DNA of 64,000 bases from Chitinophaga pinensis (lineage in GTDB: Bacteria; Bacteroidota; Bacteroidia; Chitinophagales; Chitinophagaceae), in assembly GCA_902167325.1 (NCBI GenBank), contig LR632930.1:3782001-3846000 (forward strand), read 5' to 3'. The position numbers were made by a program, and so were the translations under genes. Every line of letters starts with the position of its first letter. The stretch's first letter is position 1. Positions 1 through 8,135 of the stretch are shown piece by piece. The notes beneath the pieces were generated by a model that worked only from the letters and a program-made list of their open reading frames with translations, was not told where the DNA came from and did not search any database.

Positions 1-1
1 G

Positions 2-163
2 CAGCTGATCAGTATGAACGGAGATGTGGTGCTGGTGAAAGAAGTAGATCCAAATTCGAGTGAAGTGATTATTGATATTCCGGCTTCAGTTCCGGATGGA
101 ATGTATCACCTCATGATCATTAACGGTCCCGTAAAACGGCGGAACATTATGCTGATCCGTTAA
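2..163 (+). CDS. C-terminal end of a secreted protein with T9SS type A-like sorting tail (partial)
   Basis: The window opens inside a reading frame that gives 53 residues and stops with TAA at 161-163. The tail has the shape of a type A sorting domain of the type IX secretion system: a beta-rich stretch, then 'PDGMYHLMII' and a basic, hydrophobic end 'RRNIMLIR'. In the Bacteroidota such tails direct outer-membrane translocation and are removed by the sortase. The catalytic or binding part lies outside the window, so no function can be given. The sorting-domain call is from pattern only; the tail is short but typical. Confidence 0.6.
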   Translation, partial: QLISMNGDVVLVKEVDPNSSEVIIDIPASVPDGMYHLMIINGPVKRRNIMLIR

Positions 164-185
164 TAAGAGAAAGTATATAAAACTA

Positions 186-223
186 AAAAAGCGGTTGCCT
201 CACAAAGGCAACCGCTTTTTTTT
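186..223. terminator. Bidirectional intrinsic terminator
   Basis: A perfect 10-bp stem (GCGGTTGCCT / AGGCAACCGC) with a short loop is flanked by an A-run on the left and eight T on the right. It lies between the convergent end of the left-edge gene and the esterase, so it can serve both. Confidence 0.9.
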
Positions 224-234
224 ATCGGGTATAA

Positions 235-1224
235 TTACAATCCAAGGTAGTATTTAAGCTCTGCTGCGGCATGCAGCACGAGGGATCTTGTTTCCGGGAT
301 ATGGGCCAACCCGTTCAGCATACCCCAGTCGTGGATCACGCCTATGTAGCGGATCGTGGTTACCGATACACCGGCTTCGGAGAGCTTCCGGCCATAGGCT
401 TCACCTTCTGAGCGGAGGATGTCATTCTCGGCTACCTGTATAAGAGTAGGCGGAAGTCCTTTCAGTTGGGCCGTACTGGCCTGCAGGGGAGAGGCATGCA
501 CTTCCTGTTGCTGTACCGGGTTATTCGTATACTGTCCCCACATCCATTTCATGAGGGACGCAGTGAGGAAGCGCTGTTCACCATACTTCCGCCAGGATTT
601 GGTTTCAAAGTCTGCATGCGTAACCGGCCACATGAGGATCTGGCATTTCAGGGACGGGCCGCCTTTTTCCTTACACTGAATGGCCGTAACGGCGCTCATA
701 TTGCCGCCTACACTGTTTCCCACAATGGCCAGGTTGCTGCCATTTACCCCTATTTCCTGCCCGTTATCAGCCACCCATTTGGCAGCTGCGTAAATCTCAT
801 TGATGGCCTGGGGGTACTGAGCATCAGGGGAGGGGGTGTAATTCACGAATACGGCTGCCGCACCGGAATGTACCACCAGGTCACGTACGAGGCGCTGGTG
901 GGTGGGGAAGTCGCCCAGTACCCAGCCGCCCCCATGGATGAACATGAACCCGGGGATAACAGGGGCTGCTCCTTCCGGCTTCACTATATGCAGCAAAATG
1001 GTGTGCCCCTCTGCCTTGATGGTTTTCTCGGTAACGGTAATGCCGGAAAGGTCTACCTTAACCGACTTTTGCGCTTCTACGAGCACATTACGGGCGTCCG
1101 CGATGGGAAGGCTTTCAACAGGTTTGCCGCCCGGGGCATTAAGCAGGCCAAGGAACTGTTTGACTTCAGGTGTCAGGTGGGGGTCTACGGAATAATCCGG
1201 TGCGCTATCATTTTTATGACTCAT
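235..1224 (-). CDS. Alpha/beta hydrolase, hormone-sensitive-lipase type (esterase/lipase)
   Basis: 329-residue carboxylester hydrolase of the HSL (family IV) group. The oxyanion-hole motif HGGG is at residues 97-100, the nucleophile elbow GNSVGG gives Ser171, and Asp268 (in 'ENDILRS') and His298 (in 'VIHDWG') complete the triad. The length is normal for the family. No signal peptide is seen, so it is probably cytoplasmic, hydrolysing short or medium acyl esters. It is a single gene, divergent from the next gene and ending at the shared terminator at 186-223. The substrate cannot be read from the sequence. The start at 1224 is the first ATG and gives a conventional N-terminus. Confidence 0.88.
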   Translation of the reverse strand: MSHKNDSAPDYSVDPHLTPEVKQFLGLLNAPGGKPVESLPIADARNVLVEAQKSVKVDLSGITVTEKTIKAEGHTILLHIVKPEGAAPVIPGFMFIHGGGWVLGDFPTHQRLVRDLVVHSGAAAVFVNYTPSPDAQYPQAINEIYAAAKWVADNGQEIGVNGSNLAIVGNSVGGNMSAVTAIQCKEKGGPSLKCQILMWPVTHADFETKSWRKYGEQRFLTASLMKWMWGQYTNNPVQQQEVHASPLQASTAQLKGLPPTLIQVAENDILRSEGEAYGRKLSEAGVSVTTIRYIGVIHDWGMLNGLAHIPETRSLVLHAAAELKYYLGL

Positions 1225-1413
1225 AAGAAAATTGATTTGGAAGGTGAGTACGAATGGTGTGCCGGAAAATATAACAGTCTGGAATTGAATTGGTTTGGTT
1301 AAAGCAGGGGATGTAACAGAAGTTGGCCCCCGGAGATACGTGGCGGGGACGGTGAAACCGCGAAATATCGTGGCTGACTTACAAAAGTTGCCCGAACTTT
1401 GGAATTGCCTAAT

Positions 1414-1421
1414 TATCTTTG
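1414..1421 (+). promoter_or_regulatory. Putative Bacteroidota -7 promoter element
   Basis: TATCTTTG matches the TAnnTTTG consensus of the primary sigma factor of the Bacteroidota and lies 46 bp before the ATG at 1468. No well-spaced TTTG was found upstream (a TTG sits 23 bp away), so only the -7 half is supported. Confidence 0.4.
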
Positions 1422-1467
1422 CGGATCGTTATACCCGACAGGAATGTTCAAATAATCCCTTACCAAT

Positions 1468-3096
1468 ATGAGAAGTTTCATTACCAGTTTGTTATTACTG
1501 GTTCAACTGGCAGCATTCGCCCAATTCAAAGAAATAGCAGCAAGCAAATCTTTTCAGGAGCCGGAAGATGGTTTCGCCCGCATCATCCAGATGAAAAACG
1601 GGTATACCGTACTGGCAGTTATCGATCTTAAAAAGGGGATCGATATTAAGATCTATGACGGAAAACACAAGCAGAAAATTGCCAGGAACATACGTCCGAA
1701 GTTCGGGAAGGTGAAAGCCGGACAGGTAGAGGCGATGTTTGAAGCTAAAGGTAATGTGGTGATACTGGTCAATGAAGTTCAGGAGAAAATACCGGTACTG
1801 CACCGCCTCGTGATCGATGGGCAGAAAGGTACTATCATCAAAGAAGAAACCATCGGTGAGCTGAAGAAGCTCAATATGGGCCAGGGGTACGCCATGGCCT
1901 TTGGTGGTGTGGCGCCGCCGGACTTCTACGCCCAGAAAGATCCTAACAGCGACCAGTATGCCGTAGCCATGTTCAATTCCTTTGAAAGCGACCGCAGTAA
2001 ACGCGTAGAGCTGGTGATGTATGACGGCGATAACAAAGAAATTGCCCGTGCTTTTTATAAATCGCCCGAGGAAAAGTACAAATACATCAACTATATGGAT
2101 ATGGCTTTTGTGGGTTCTACGGTGTATTGCCTTGGCTATGCGCGTAACACCCGTACCAGCGGAGGTAAGGAGAATACGGTGATCATGGCAGAACTGAAAG
2201 CCGGAGATAACGACGTAAAGCTGACGGAACTAAAGTTCACCCATGATCAGGATCTCAAGAAAGGTATGCTCCGTTACAACGCGGCTACTAATAAGATCAT
2301 GCTGCTGGCTTTTGCTCCCTATAAGAACAGCAACGGACAGGGAGAGCTATGGCTCTTCCATATGGCCCCCCAGCAATTAGGTACGAAAGTTCATGACGAG
2401 ATTTATCCTAACGCGATCCAGAACAAAGCTTCTGCAGTTTTCGGGCGCAGGGAAAAGTTTACCGGTACACCCGTAAACATGTTTGTGTATAAAGACGGAA
2501 GCTATACCGTAGCGCTTGAAGAGATCAGACAGGTGACGCATTCATCCACCCCCTCCAGCTTTGGCGGGGCAGGAAACACTGGTGCCAGTACTACCTACAG
2601 CCGAACTTATACCATTGTAGAACACCTTGGCCTGATGCATTTTGATGCCGGCAGTAAACTGGTAAACAGCTGGTATCTGCCCAAAGATCACTACATGTGG
2701 TCGGCCCATCCTCCTACCTTCTATCACCGCCAGCGCGAAGGCCGTGCCGTGTTGCTGAACGATGGAGACCAGTACAAGACCTTTACCCTGTTGCGCTCCA
2801 AAGGAAAGGAGTATGTATTATATAATGACGTGGAAGAAAACGACAAGCGTATCGAGAAAGGTAAAGACCCGCAGCAGGTGAAAGGCCTCAAAGCCTGTGA
2901 TGCTTTCTACTTCCCGTTGGAGAAAGAAATGATCCCCGCCAGAACGTTCCTGTTCGGGGAAGGCGACGGCCGTAAAGATCATCGCCTGGCGCTGCTGCCT
3001 ATTTCCGATTTCAACGAAGACCAGAACATATTCGTAACCCTGCGGCTCGATATACATCAGGCAAAACAGGTACACCTCGTGTGGATGGAGCCCTAA
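1468..3096 (+). CDS. Secreted protein of unknown function
   Basis: 542 residues. The first 19 residues form a clear signal peptide ending in 'LAAFAQ', so the mature protein is periplasmic, outer-membrane associated or extracellular. The rest is rich in short beta-type stretches with regular charged turns ('YDGKHKQK', 'MYDGDNKE', 'LNDGDQYK'), which suggests an all-beta fold, possibly propeller-like; this is inference. No catalytic motif or C-terminal sorting tail was seen. The gene is monocistronic: its own promoter element lies upstream and a strong terminator follows. Confidence 0.8.
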   Translation: MRSFITSLLLLVQLAAFAQFKEIAASKSFQEPEDGFARIIQMKNGYTVLAVIDLKKGIDIKIYDGKHKQKIARNIRPKFGKVKAGQVEAMFEAKGNVVILVNEVQEKIPVLHRLVIDGQKGTIIKEETIGELKKLNMGQGYAMAFGGVAPPDFYAQKDPNSDQYAVAMFNSFESDRSKRVELVMYDGDNKEIARAFYKSPEEKYKYINYMDMAFVGSTVYCLGYARNTRTSGGKENTVIMAELKAGDNDVKLTELKFTHDQDLKKGMLRYNAATNKIMLLAFAPYKNSNGQGELWLFHMAPQQLGTKVHDEIYPNAIQNKASAVFGRREKFTGTPVNMFVYKDGSYTVALEEIRQVTHSSTPSSFGGAGNTGASTTYSRTYTIVEHLGLMHFDAGSKLVNSWYLPKDHYMWSAHPPTFYHRQREGRAVLLNDGDQYKTFTLLRSKGKEYVLYNDVEENDKRIEKGKDPQQVKGLKACDAFYFPLEKEMIPARTFLFGEGDGRKDHRLALLPISDFNEDQNIFVTLRLDIHQAKQVHLVWMEP

Positions 3097-3111
3097 CCGT
3101 TTCCCCAATTT

Positions 3112-3153
3112 ACCCGGCAAGAGGAATTACCTTCCTTTTGCCGGGTTTTTTTT
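3112..3153 (+). terminator. Intrinsic terminator
   Basis: Stem ACCCGGCAA / TTGCCGGGT with a loop of about 15 nt, followed by eight T. It starts 16 bp after the stop codon of the secreted-protein gene. Confidence 0.85.
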
Positions 3154-3425
3154 ATGTGAATAACTCACGAAAGCTAATGCAGTAAAGGGTTTTGAAGTGG
3201 TGGAAAAAATTAACATTGAAATCCCTGAAAGACTATGATTTCCTGAAAACTTTATCTATTTTTATTAAAGCAGCGCAACAGTGTGGACAATTTTTCACAG
3301 CTGCCGCTACTGATGCTATGTCCTTTGTATAAAAGTTAACCGGTTAATTTTCAAATACTTAAATATTCACCCCAACATTCAGGCCTACTATTTGTTATTT
3401 ATAGTACAACTCAACGCTGAACCAT
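3154..3425. other. Non-coding stretch upstream of the small helical protein
   Basis: AT-rich DNA with no credible ORF. The one structured element seen is the palindrome at 3336-3347. No convincing full promoter was found. A TTTG at 3394-3397 and AT-rich DNA just before the ATG are the nearest promoter-like features. Confidence 0.5.
3336..3347. promoter_or_regulatory. 12-bp perfect palindrome, possible operator
   Basis: TTAACCGGTTAA reads the same on both strands and lies 79 bp before the start of the 89-residue gene. Its size and position would suit a dimeric repressor or activator site. No second copy was noticed in this window. Confidence 0.35.
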
Positions 3426-3695
3426 ATGATACACGAGCAGTATACCATTATCCGCAACCTTATATGGGAAAACAAAATCACAACGTATCAGGAATTATAC
3501 CTGGCAGTGCCGCTCCATGAGCTTAGCCGCGATACGCATATTTCAGAATCGCAGCTGCGTGAATGGTTTACCGACATTGGCAGTGTTTCCGTGGAAGACG
3601 TAAAGCAGTTATCGGAGCTGCTCGAGATCCCGGAATACCGCATGATGCGGATCATTGTAGCCACACAACGATTACAAAACGCACAATTGAATTAG
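3426..3695 (+). CDS. Small helical protein, possibly DNA-binding
   Basis: 89 residues, no signal peptide, mostly predicted helix. The middle part ('DTHISESQLREWFTDIG') followed by 'VSVEDVKQLSELLEIPEYRM' resembles the helix pattern of small helix-turn-helix proteins, but no family was recognised. The gene has a palindrome upstream and its own GC-rich terminator downstream, so it is probably transcribed alone. A regulatory role is inference only. Confidence 0.6.
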   Translation: MIHEQYTIIRNLIWENKITTYQELYLAVPLHELSRDTHISESQLREWFTDIGSVSVEDVKQLSELLEIPEYRMMRIIVATQRLQNAQLN

Positions 3696-3708
3696 TCAGC
3701 ATATTAAT

Positions 3709-3747
3709 TAACGGGCCGGGGCATTCTCCCGGCCCGTTTGTATTTTT
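3709..3747 (+). terminator. Intrinsic terminator
   Basis: ACGGGCCGGG / CCCGGCCCGT stem with a 7-nt loop, followed by a T-rich tail, directly after the 89-residue gene. The tail also holds the TATTTTTG element of the next gene. Confidence 0.85.
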
Positions 3748-3748
3748 G
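3741..3748 (+). promoter_or_regulatory. Putative -7 promoter element of the UvrA-like gene
   Basis: TATTTTTG fits TAnnTTTG and lies 16 bp before the ATG at 3765. It overlaps the T-tract of the preceding terminator. No properly spaced -33 element was found. Confidence 0.35.
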
Positions 3749-3764
3749 CCGGGAATACACCAAT

Positions 3765-6269
3765 ATGGCCCATCATACACCCAAGCCCGGTTTCGTGACT
3801 GTCCGCGGCGCAAGAGAGCACAACCTGAAGAATGTAGACCTCGAAATACCGCGGGATGCACTCGTGGTTTTCACCGGCGTATCGGGTTCAGGCAAATCAT
3901 CCCTTGCTTTCGGTACCCTCTATGCAGAAGCCCAGCGCCGCTACCTCGAGTCCGTTTCCCCTTACGCCAGGCGCCTCTTCCACCAGTTATCCGTCCCGGA
4001 TGTGGATGAAATAGACGGTCTGCCACCCGCTGTAGCCCTCCAGCAGCAAAGGGGCGCACCCACCACCCGCTCTTCAGTAGCCAGTGTTACCACTCTCGGG
4101 AACCTCCTGCGCATGCTCTATTCCCGTGCAGGGCATTACCCCCGCAACCAGCCCATTATTCATGCAGAAGCCTTTTCTCCCAATACGCCGGAAGGCGCCT
4201 GTCCGCAGTGCCACGGCATGGGCATGATATACGACGCCACAGAAGCCTCCATGGTGCCTGATCCCTCCCTCACCATCCGGGAGCGTGCTATTGCTGCATG
4301 GCCGCAGGCATGGTACGGTCAAAACCTCCGCGACATCCTCGTAACCCTGGGTTATGATGTAGATAAACCCTGGAAAGATCTCCCGAAAAAAGTGCGCGAC
4401 TGGATCCTCTTCACCGAAGAACAACCCACTGCACCGGTATACGCGGGCTTTACACCCGAAGAAACAAAACAGGCACTGAAGCGGAAGGAAGAACCCAGCT
4501 ATATGGGCACTTTCAGCGGCGCGCGCCGTTACCTGCTGCATACCTTCTCCCATACGCAAAGTGCCATGATGAAAAAGCGCGTCCAGCAATATATGGTGAG
4601 CGCCCATTGCCCGCTTTGCAAGGGTAAACGCCTCCGTAAGGAATCGCTTTCAGTGAAGTTTGCCGGACTGGACATTGCGGAAATGGCGCATCAGTCGCTG
4701 GAGCAAATGGCGGATACTCTACGCCCTTTCGCCACACAGCAACAGGAAGTGGATTCCGGTCACCCGGAGCGGAACATCGTGGCGCAGCGCATTACTGCAG
4801 ATATATGTGCGCGTTTACAGGTGTTGCTGGATCTGGGCCTTGGCTATCTTACGCCCGACCGCAGCACGCCTACTCTCTCTCCCGGAGAGCTGCAACGCCT
4901 CCGCCTCGCCACGCAGGTAAGGAGCAATCTCTTTGGTGTGGTGTATGTGCTGGATGAACCTTCTGCCGGTTTGCACCCTGCAGACACGGAATCGCTCCTC
5001 CGTGCGCTCAAAGGACTGAAAGCCGCCGGCAACACTTTATTTGTTGTAGAACATGAAACAGATGTGATACGGGAAGCCGACTGGATCGTGGATGTGGGTC
5101 CGGCTGCAGGCACCCATGGCGGAGAAATCCTTTACAGTGGTACGCCCGATGGACTGGCAACTGTGGAAGGTTCCGTTACACGGCATTACCTCTTCGGCCG
5201 CCAGTCTATTCCCGCACGGCCACAGCGTTCCCCGGAACGGTGGTTGCAACTGAAAGGTATTACGCGTAACAATCTCGATGGACTGGATGCCTCTTTCCCG
5301 TTGGGGGTCCTCACTGCAGTGACCGGTATTTCCGGGTCAGGTAAATCCAGCCTCGTGAGCCAGGCGCTGGTAGAACTGGTGGCAGGCTCACTGGGGCAGG
5401 CACAGGAGAAGGATAGCGATGAGGTGCCGGAAGCGGCCGCCCCGTTGGACGGTTACATTGCCGCGGGGATGGAACATATCACCCGGCTGGTGCAGGTAAA
5501 CCAGGCACCTATTGGCCGCACGCCACGTTCTAACCTCGCTACCTATACCGGACTATTCGATCATGTCAGGAAGATATTCGCGGAAACCCCTATGGCCCGG
5601 AGCCGCAAGTACGACGCCGGCCGCTTTTCATTCAACGTGGCAAAGGGGAGATGTAAGACCTGTGAAGGAGAAGGGTTTGTAATGGTAGAACTGCTTTTCC
5701 TGCCAAGCGTGTATTCGCCTTGTCCAACCTGCCACGGCGCCCGGTACAACGAGAAGACCCTCGAAGTGAAGTATCGTGACAAGAATGTAGCAGATATTCT
5801 GGGTATGACGGTAGAGCAGGCACATACATTCTTCGAAGGGGAGGAGGGCGTACAACGTTCACTGTCGGTGCTTCGCGATGTAGGACTGGGCTATTTACGG
5901 CTGGGGCAGCCTGCTACGGAGCTTTCGGGCGGTGAGGCGCAACGTATTAAGCTGGCTACCGAATTGCAACGTACCGGCCGTGGTAATACCTTATATGTGC
6001 TGGATGAACCCACTACAGGACTGCACCCTTCCGATGTAGATAAGCTCGTGTTGCAACTGGAGCGGCTCGTGGCTGCCGGGAACACGGTAATCGTAGTAGA
6101 GCATGATATGCGCGTTATAGCCGGGAGCGATTGGGTGATTGATATGGGGCCGGGTGCGGGTGGTAAAGGAGGGAAGATTGTAGCAGAAGGCCCTCCTGCA
6201 AAAGTGGCGAAATCGAAAACCGGCAAAACGGCGCCTTATCTTTCCGCATTCATATCCTCCATGCATTAA
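3765..6269 (+). CDS. UvrA-like excinuclease ATPase (UvrA2 class)
   Basis: 834 residues from the ATG at 3765. An in-frame TTG at 3738 lies inside the preceding terminator and was rejected as the start. Two ABC ATPase halves are visible: Walker A 'GVSGSGKSS' with signature '[12 protein letters not shown]' in the first half, and 'GISGSGKSS' with '[12 protein letters not shown]' in the second. Each half has '[11 protein letters not shown]' or '[11 protein letters not shown]' as Walker B. Zinc-binding CxxC pairs occur in both halves (CPQC...CPLC; CKTC...CPTC). At about 830 residues it is shorter than canonical UvrA (about 940), as in the UvrA2/DrrC group, which is linked to DNA-damage tolerance and drug resistance. 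It may bind damaged DNA without the full UvrB interaction. Stand-alone gene. Confidence 0.88.
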   Translation: MAHHTPKPGFVTVRGAREHNLKNVDLEIPRDALVVFTGVSGSGKSSLAFGTLYAEAQRRYLESVSPYARRLFHQLSVPDVDEIDGLPPAVALQQQRGAPTTRSSVASVTTLGNLLRMLYSRAGHYPRNQPIIHAEAFSPNTPEGACPQCHGMGMIYDATEASMVPDPSLTIRERAIAAWPQAWYGQNLRDILVTLGYDVDKPWKDLPKKVRDWILFTEEQPTAPVYAGFTPEETKQALKRKEEPSYMGTFSGARRYLLHTFSHTQSAMMKKRVQQYMVSAHCPLCKGKRLRKESLSVKFAGLDIAEMAHQSLEQMADTLRPFATQQQEVDSGHPERNIVAQRITADICARLQVLLDLGLGYLTPDRSTPTLSPGELQRLRLATQVRSNLFGVVYVLDEPSAGLHPADTESLLRALKGLKAAGNTLFVVEHETDVIREADWIVDVGPAAGTHGGEILYSGTPDGLATVEGSVTRHYLFGRQSIPARPQRSPERWLQLKGITRNNLDGLDASFPLGVLTAVTGISGSGKSSLVSQALVELVAGSLGQAQEKDSDEVPEAAAPLDGYIAAGMEHITRLVQVNQAPIGRTPRSNLATYTGLFDHVRKIFAETPMARSRKYDAGRFSFNVAKGRCKTCEGEGFVMVELLFLPSVYSPCPTCHGARYNEKTLEVKYRDKNVADILGMTVEQAHTFFEGEEGVQRSLSVLRDVGLGYLRLGQPATELSGGEAQRIKLATELQRTGRGNTLYVLDEPTTGLHPSDVDKLVLQLERLVAAGNTVIVVEHDMRVIAGSDWVIDMGPGAGGKGGKIVAEGPPAKVAKSKTGKTAPYLSAFISSMH

Positions 6270-6432
6270 TACCGGATTATTTCCGCTGATGAAAATCATT
6301 TTCTGCGGAGGGCCTTTAATGATTGGGCTGAAACCCTTTGCAGTAGATGGTTTCAGACATATGGCCTTTTTAACTTTTTGTTAAATGCATGACCGCTGGT
6401 CCTCATTTAGTAGGAATATTTATTGTGTTCCC

Positions 6433-6440
6433 TATTTTTG
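6433..6440 (+). promoter_or_regulatory. Putative -7 promoter element
   Basis: TATTTTTG (TAnnTTTG type) lies 27 bp before the ATG at 6468. An AT-rich stretch with TTTAG at 6406-6410 lies 22 bp upstream and could be a poor -33 element. Confidence 0.4.
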
Positions 6441-6467
6441 CAGTTGGATGAATTGCATCGCATACTC

Positions 6468-6866
6468 ATGAGGACCAACAGACAAATATTGTTTTTACTG
6501 TTTCTTGTTTGTATCCAGCATCTGGCGGGTTTCGCCATGCAGGCACATGCCGGCATGCCACCAGTCGATGATGTGGAGATGATCCGGATTGATCTGCACC
6601 CCGGTGTGGAGTTGCCTCCCGTCTTCCTGTCCAATCCGGCGGAAGACGAAGATGCCAGTATCCGTGCCAAGCAATCGCGCCGCCGCGGAAGGTTTTACAT
6701 CAGCGCACCTGCCAAACAATTCAATTTCACACCGCAGGTAGCGCCGGATCATGCAGACAAGATGTTCCGGCCGGAAACGGAAGAAAAGAAGACGGGCGTG
6801 TATCTTCAGCACGACGCATTTCTGCCGGCCTATTATCAATTCCTCTTCAGGTTTACCCTGTTCTGA
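6468..6866 (+). CDS. Small secreted protein of unknown function upstream of the RND operon
   Basis: 132 residues from the ATG at 6468. An earlier in-frame start at 6423 overlaps the promoter element and would push the signal peptide inwards. Residues 1 to about 28 form a signal peptide (hydrophobic 'ILFLLFLVCIQHLAGF', small residues before 'HAGM'). The mature part is polar, with 'SRRRGRFYISAP', and ends in an aromatic 'YYQFLFRFTLF'. No family recognised. It lies 123 bp before the efflux adaptor start on the same strand, with a hairpin between them, so co-transcription is possible but not assured. Confidence 0.55.
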   Translation: MRTNRQILFLLFLVCIQHLAGFAMQAHAGMPPVDDVEMIRIDLHPGVELPPVFLSNPAEDEDASIRAKQSRRRGRFYISAPAKQFNFTPQVAPDHADKMFRPETEEKKTGVYLQHDAFLPAYYQFLFRFTLF

Positions 6867-6941
6867 TCCCATCTCTCCCTGACTTTATTTCATTGATCAC
6901 GCGCCTGTAAAAGGCGTTCAGTTCTGCATTTTTATCATTGC

Positions 6942-6982
6942 GGCCGGGAACTATTGTTCCCCCGGCCCGGCAAATCTTTTTT
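6942..6982 (+). terminator. GC-rich hairpin with T-tract, possible terminator or attenuator
   Basis: GGCCGGGAAC pairs with GTTCCCCCGGCC (two-base bulge) and is followed after a few bases by a run of six T, eight bases before the adaptor ATG at 6990. It separates the small secreted protein from the efflux genes and could limit read-through into them. Confidence 0.45.
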
Positions 6983-6989
6983 ACCTATT

Positions 6990-8102
6990 ATGCACCAGAT
7001 AACAGGAGGCATTGCTATTGCTATGTTAGCCGCAACACTTGGCGGCTGTGTTACAAAAGGGGAATCCGTGAATCAGGATAACGATCTCCAGTCTTTTCCC
7101 ATTCTCAAACTCGAGAAAACCGATACCGTGCTTCACCGCCATTACGTTGCCGATATTCAGGCAGTACGCAATGTGGAAGTAAGAGCACGCATCAATGGTT
7201 TCCTTAACAAGATACATATCGATGAAGGCCAGCAGGTCAAAAAAGGGCAGCTGCTCTTTAGCATGAACGATGAAGAGCACCGTGCGGAACTGGCCCGTGC
7301 CAAAGCCGCACTCTCGAGCGCCATCGCAGAAGCGAAGGGTGCCAGCCTGGAGGCAGACAGGATTAAACTGCTTGTGGAGAAGAAAGTGATTTCCGCTACG
7401 GAGCTGGAAGTGGCGCAGGCCAAGCTGGCTGCTTTCAACGCCAAAATAGATGAAGCACGCTCTGCAGAATTCAATGCAGCTACGCAATTATCCTATACCA
7501 GCATCCGCGCACCTTTCGACGGGTTTATTGACCGCATCCCCCTGAAGGCCGGCAGCTTCGTGAGCGAAGGCAGCCTGCTCACTTCCGTGTCAGACATTCA
7601 TGAGGTATATGCATATTTCAATGTATCAGAAACAGAGTATCTCGAATACATCAAAAGCGGAAGAGATGCCCGCAGGAGCGTGGAACTCGAACTGGCAGAC
7701 GGGTCAGCATATCATCACGATGGGAAAGTAGAAACGGTAGAAAGCGAATTCGAAGAGAATACCGGCTCTATTGCTTTCAGGGCACGTTTCCCTAATCCGC
7801 AGCAGGTACTGAAACACGGTGCCAGTGGGAAGGTAACGCTCACTAACCGGATAGACAGCTGTTTGCTGCTGCCGCAGAAAGCTGTGTTTGAAATGCAGGA
7901 CAAGAACTACGTATACGTGCTGGATTCGAACAACCATGTGAAGATGCGCAGCTTTGAGCCTGGCGCAAGGATCTCTCATTCCTATCTCGTACAGTCGGGC
8001 CTGAAGCCCGGGGAACGCATCGTTTATGAAGGCGTGCGGAACCTGCGCGACGGGATGAAGATCAGCCCGAAGCAAGTGCAGGAGGGCCGGCAGGCATTGT
8101 AA
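6990..8102 (+). CDS. RND efflux periplasmic adaptor lipoprotein (MexA/AcrA type)
   Basis: 370 residues from the ATG at 6990; the 6954 start lies in the hairpin. The N-terminus is a lipoprotein signal with lipobox 'TLGGC', so it is anchored by lipid. It shows the membrane-fusion-protein plan: barrel-sandwich half motif 'VEVRARINGFLNKIHIDEGQQVKKGQLLF', a coiled-coil hairpin at about residues 85-135, the second lipoyl half 'IRAPFDGFIDRIPLKAGSFV', and beta-barrel and membrane-proximal domains to the end. It links the inner-membrane pump to the outer-membrane channel in tripartite multidrug efflux. The pump gene starts 33 bp downstream, so the two form an operon. Confidence 0.92.
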   Translation: MHQITGGIAIAMLAATLGGCVTKGESVNQDNDLQSFPILKLEKTDTVLHRHYVADIQAVRNVEVRARINGFLNKIHIDEGQQVKKGQLLFSMNDEEHRAELARAKAALSSAIAEAKGASLEADRIKLLVEKKVISATELEVAQAKLAAFNAKIDEARSAEFNAATQLSYTSIRAPFDGFIDRIPLKAGSFVSEGSLLTSVSDIHEVYAYFNVSETEYLEYIKSGRDARRSVELELADGSAYHHDGKVETVESEFEENTGSIAFRARFPNPQQVLKHGASGKVTLTNRIDSCLLLPQKAVFEMQDKNYVYVLDSNNHVKMRSFEPGARISHSYLVQSGLKPGERIVYEGVRNLRDGMKISPKQVQEGRQAL

Positions 8103-8135
8103 GACAGAAACGCTTCGTAACCAGAAACCAATCGT

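Noticed and set aside
466..1302. 278-codon open frame on the plus strand opposite the esterase
   Set aside because: The minus-strand frame has a full catalytic triad; the plus frame has none and overlaps it almost completely.
3738..3764. TTG start extending the UvrA-like protein by nine residues
   Set aside because: It lies inside the preceding terminator and its T-tract; the ATG at 3765 gives the normal N-terminus.
6270..6422. Hairpin after the UvrA-like gene (TCCGC...GCGGA)
   Set aside because: The stem is short with a large loop and no T-tract follows, so a terminator cannot be supported.
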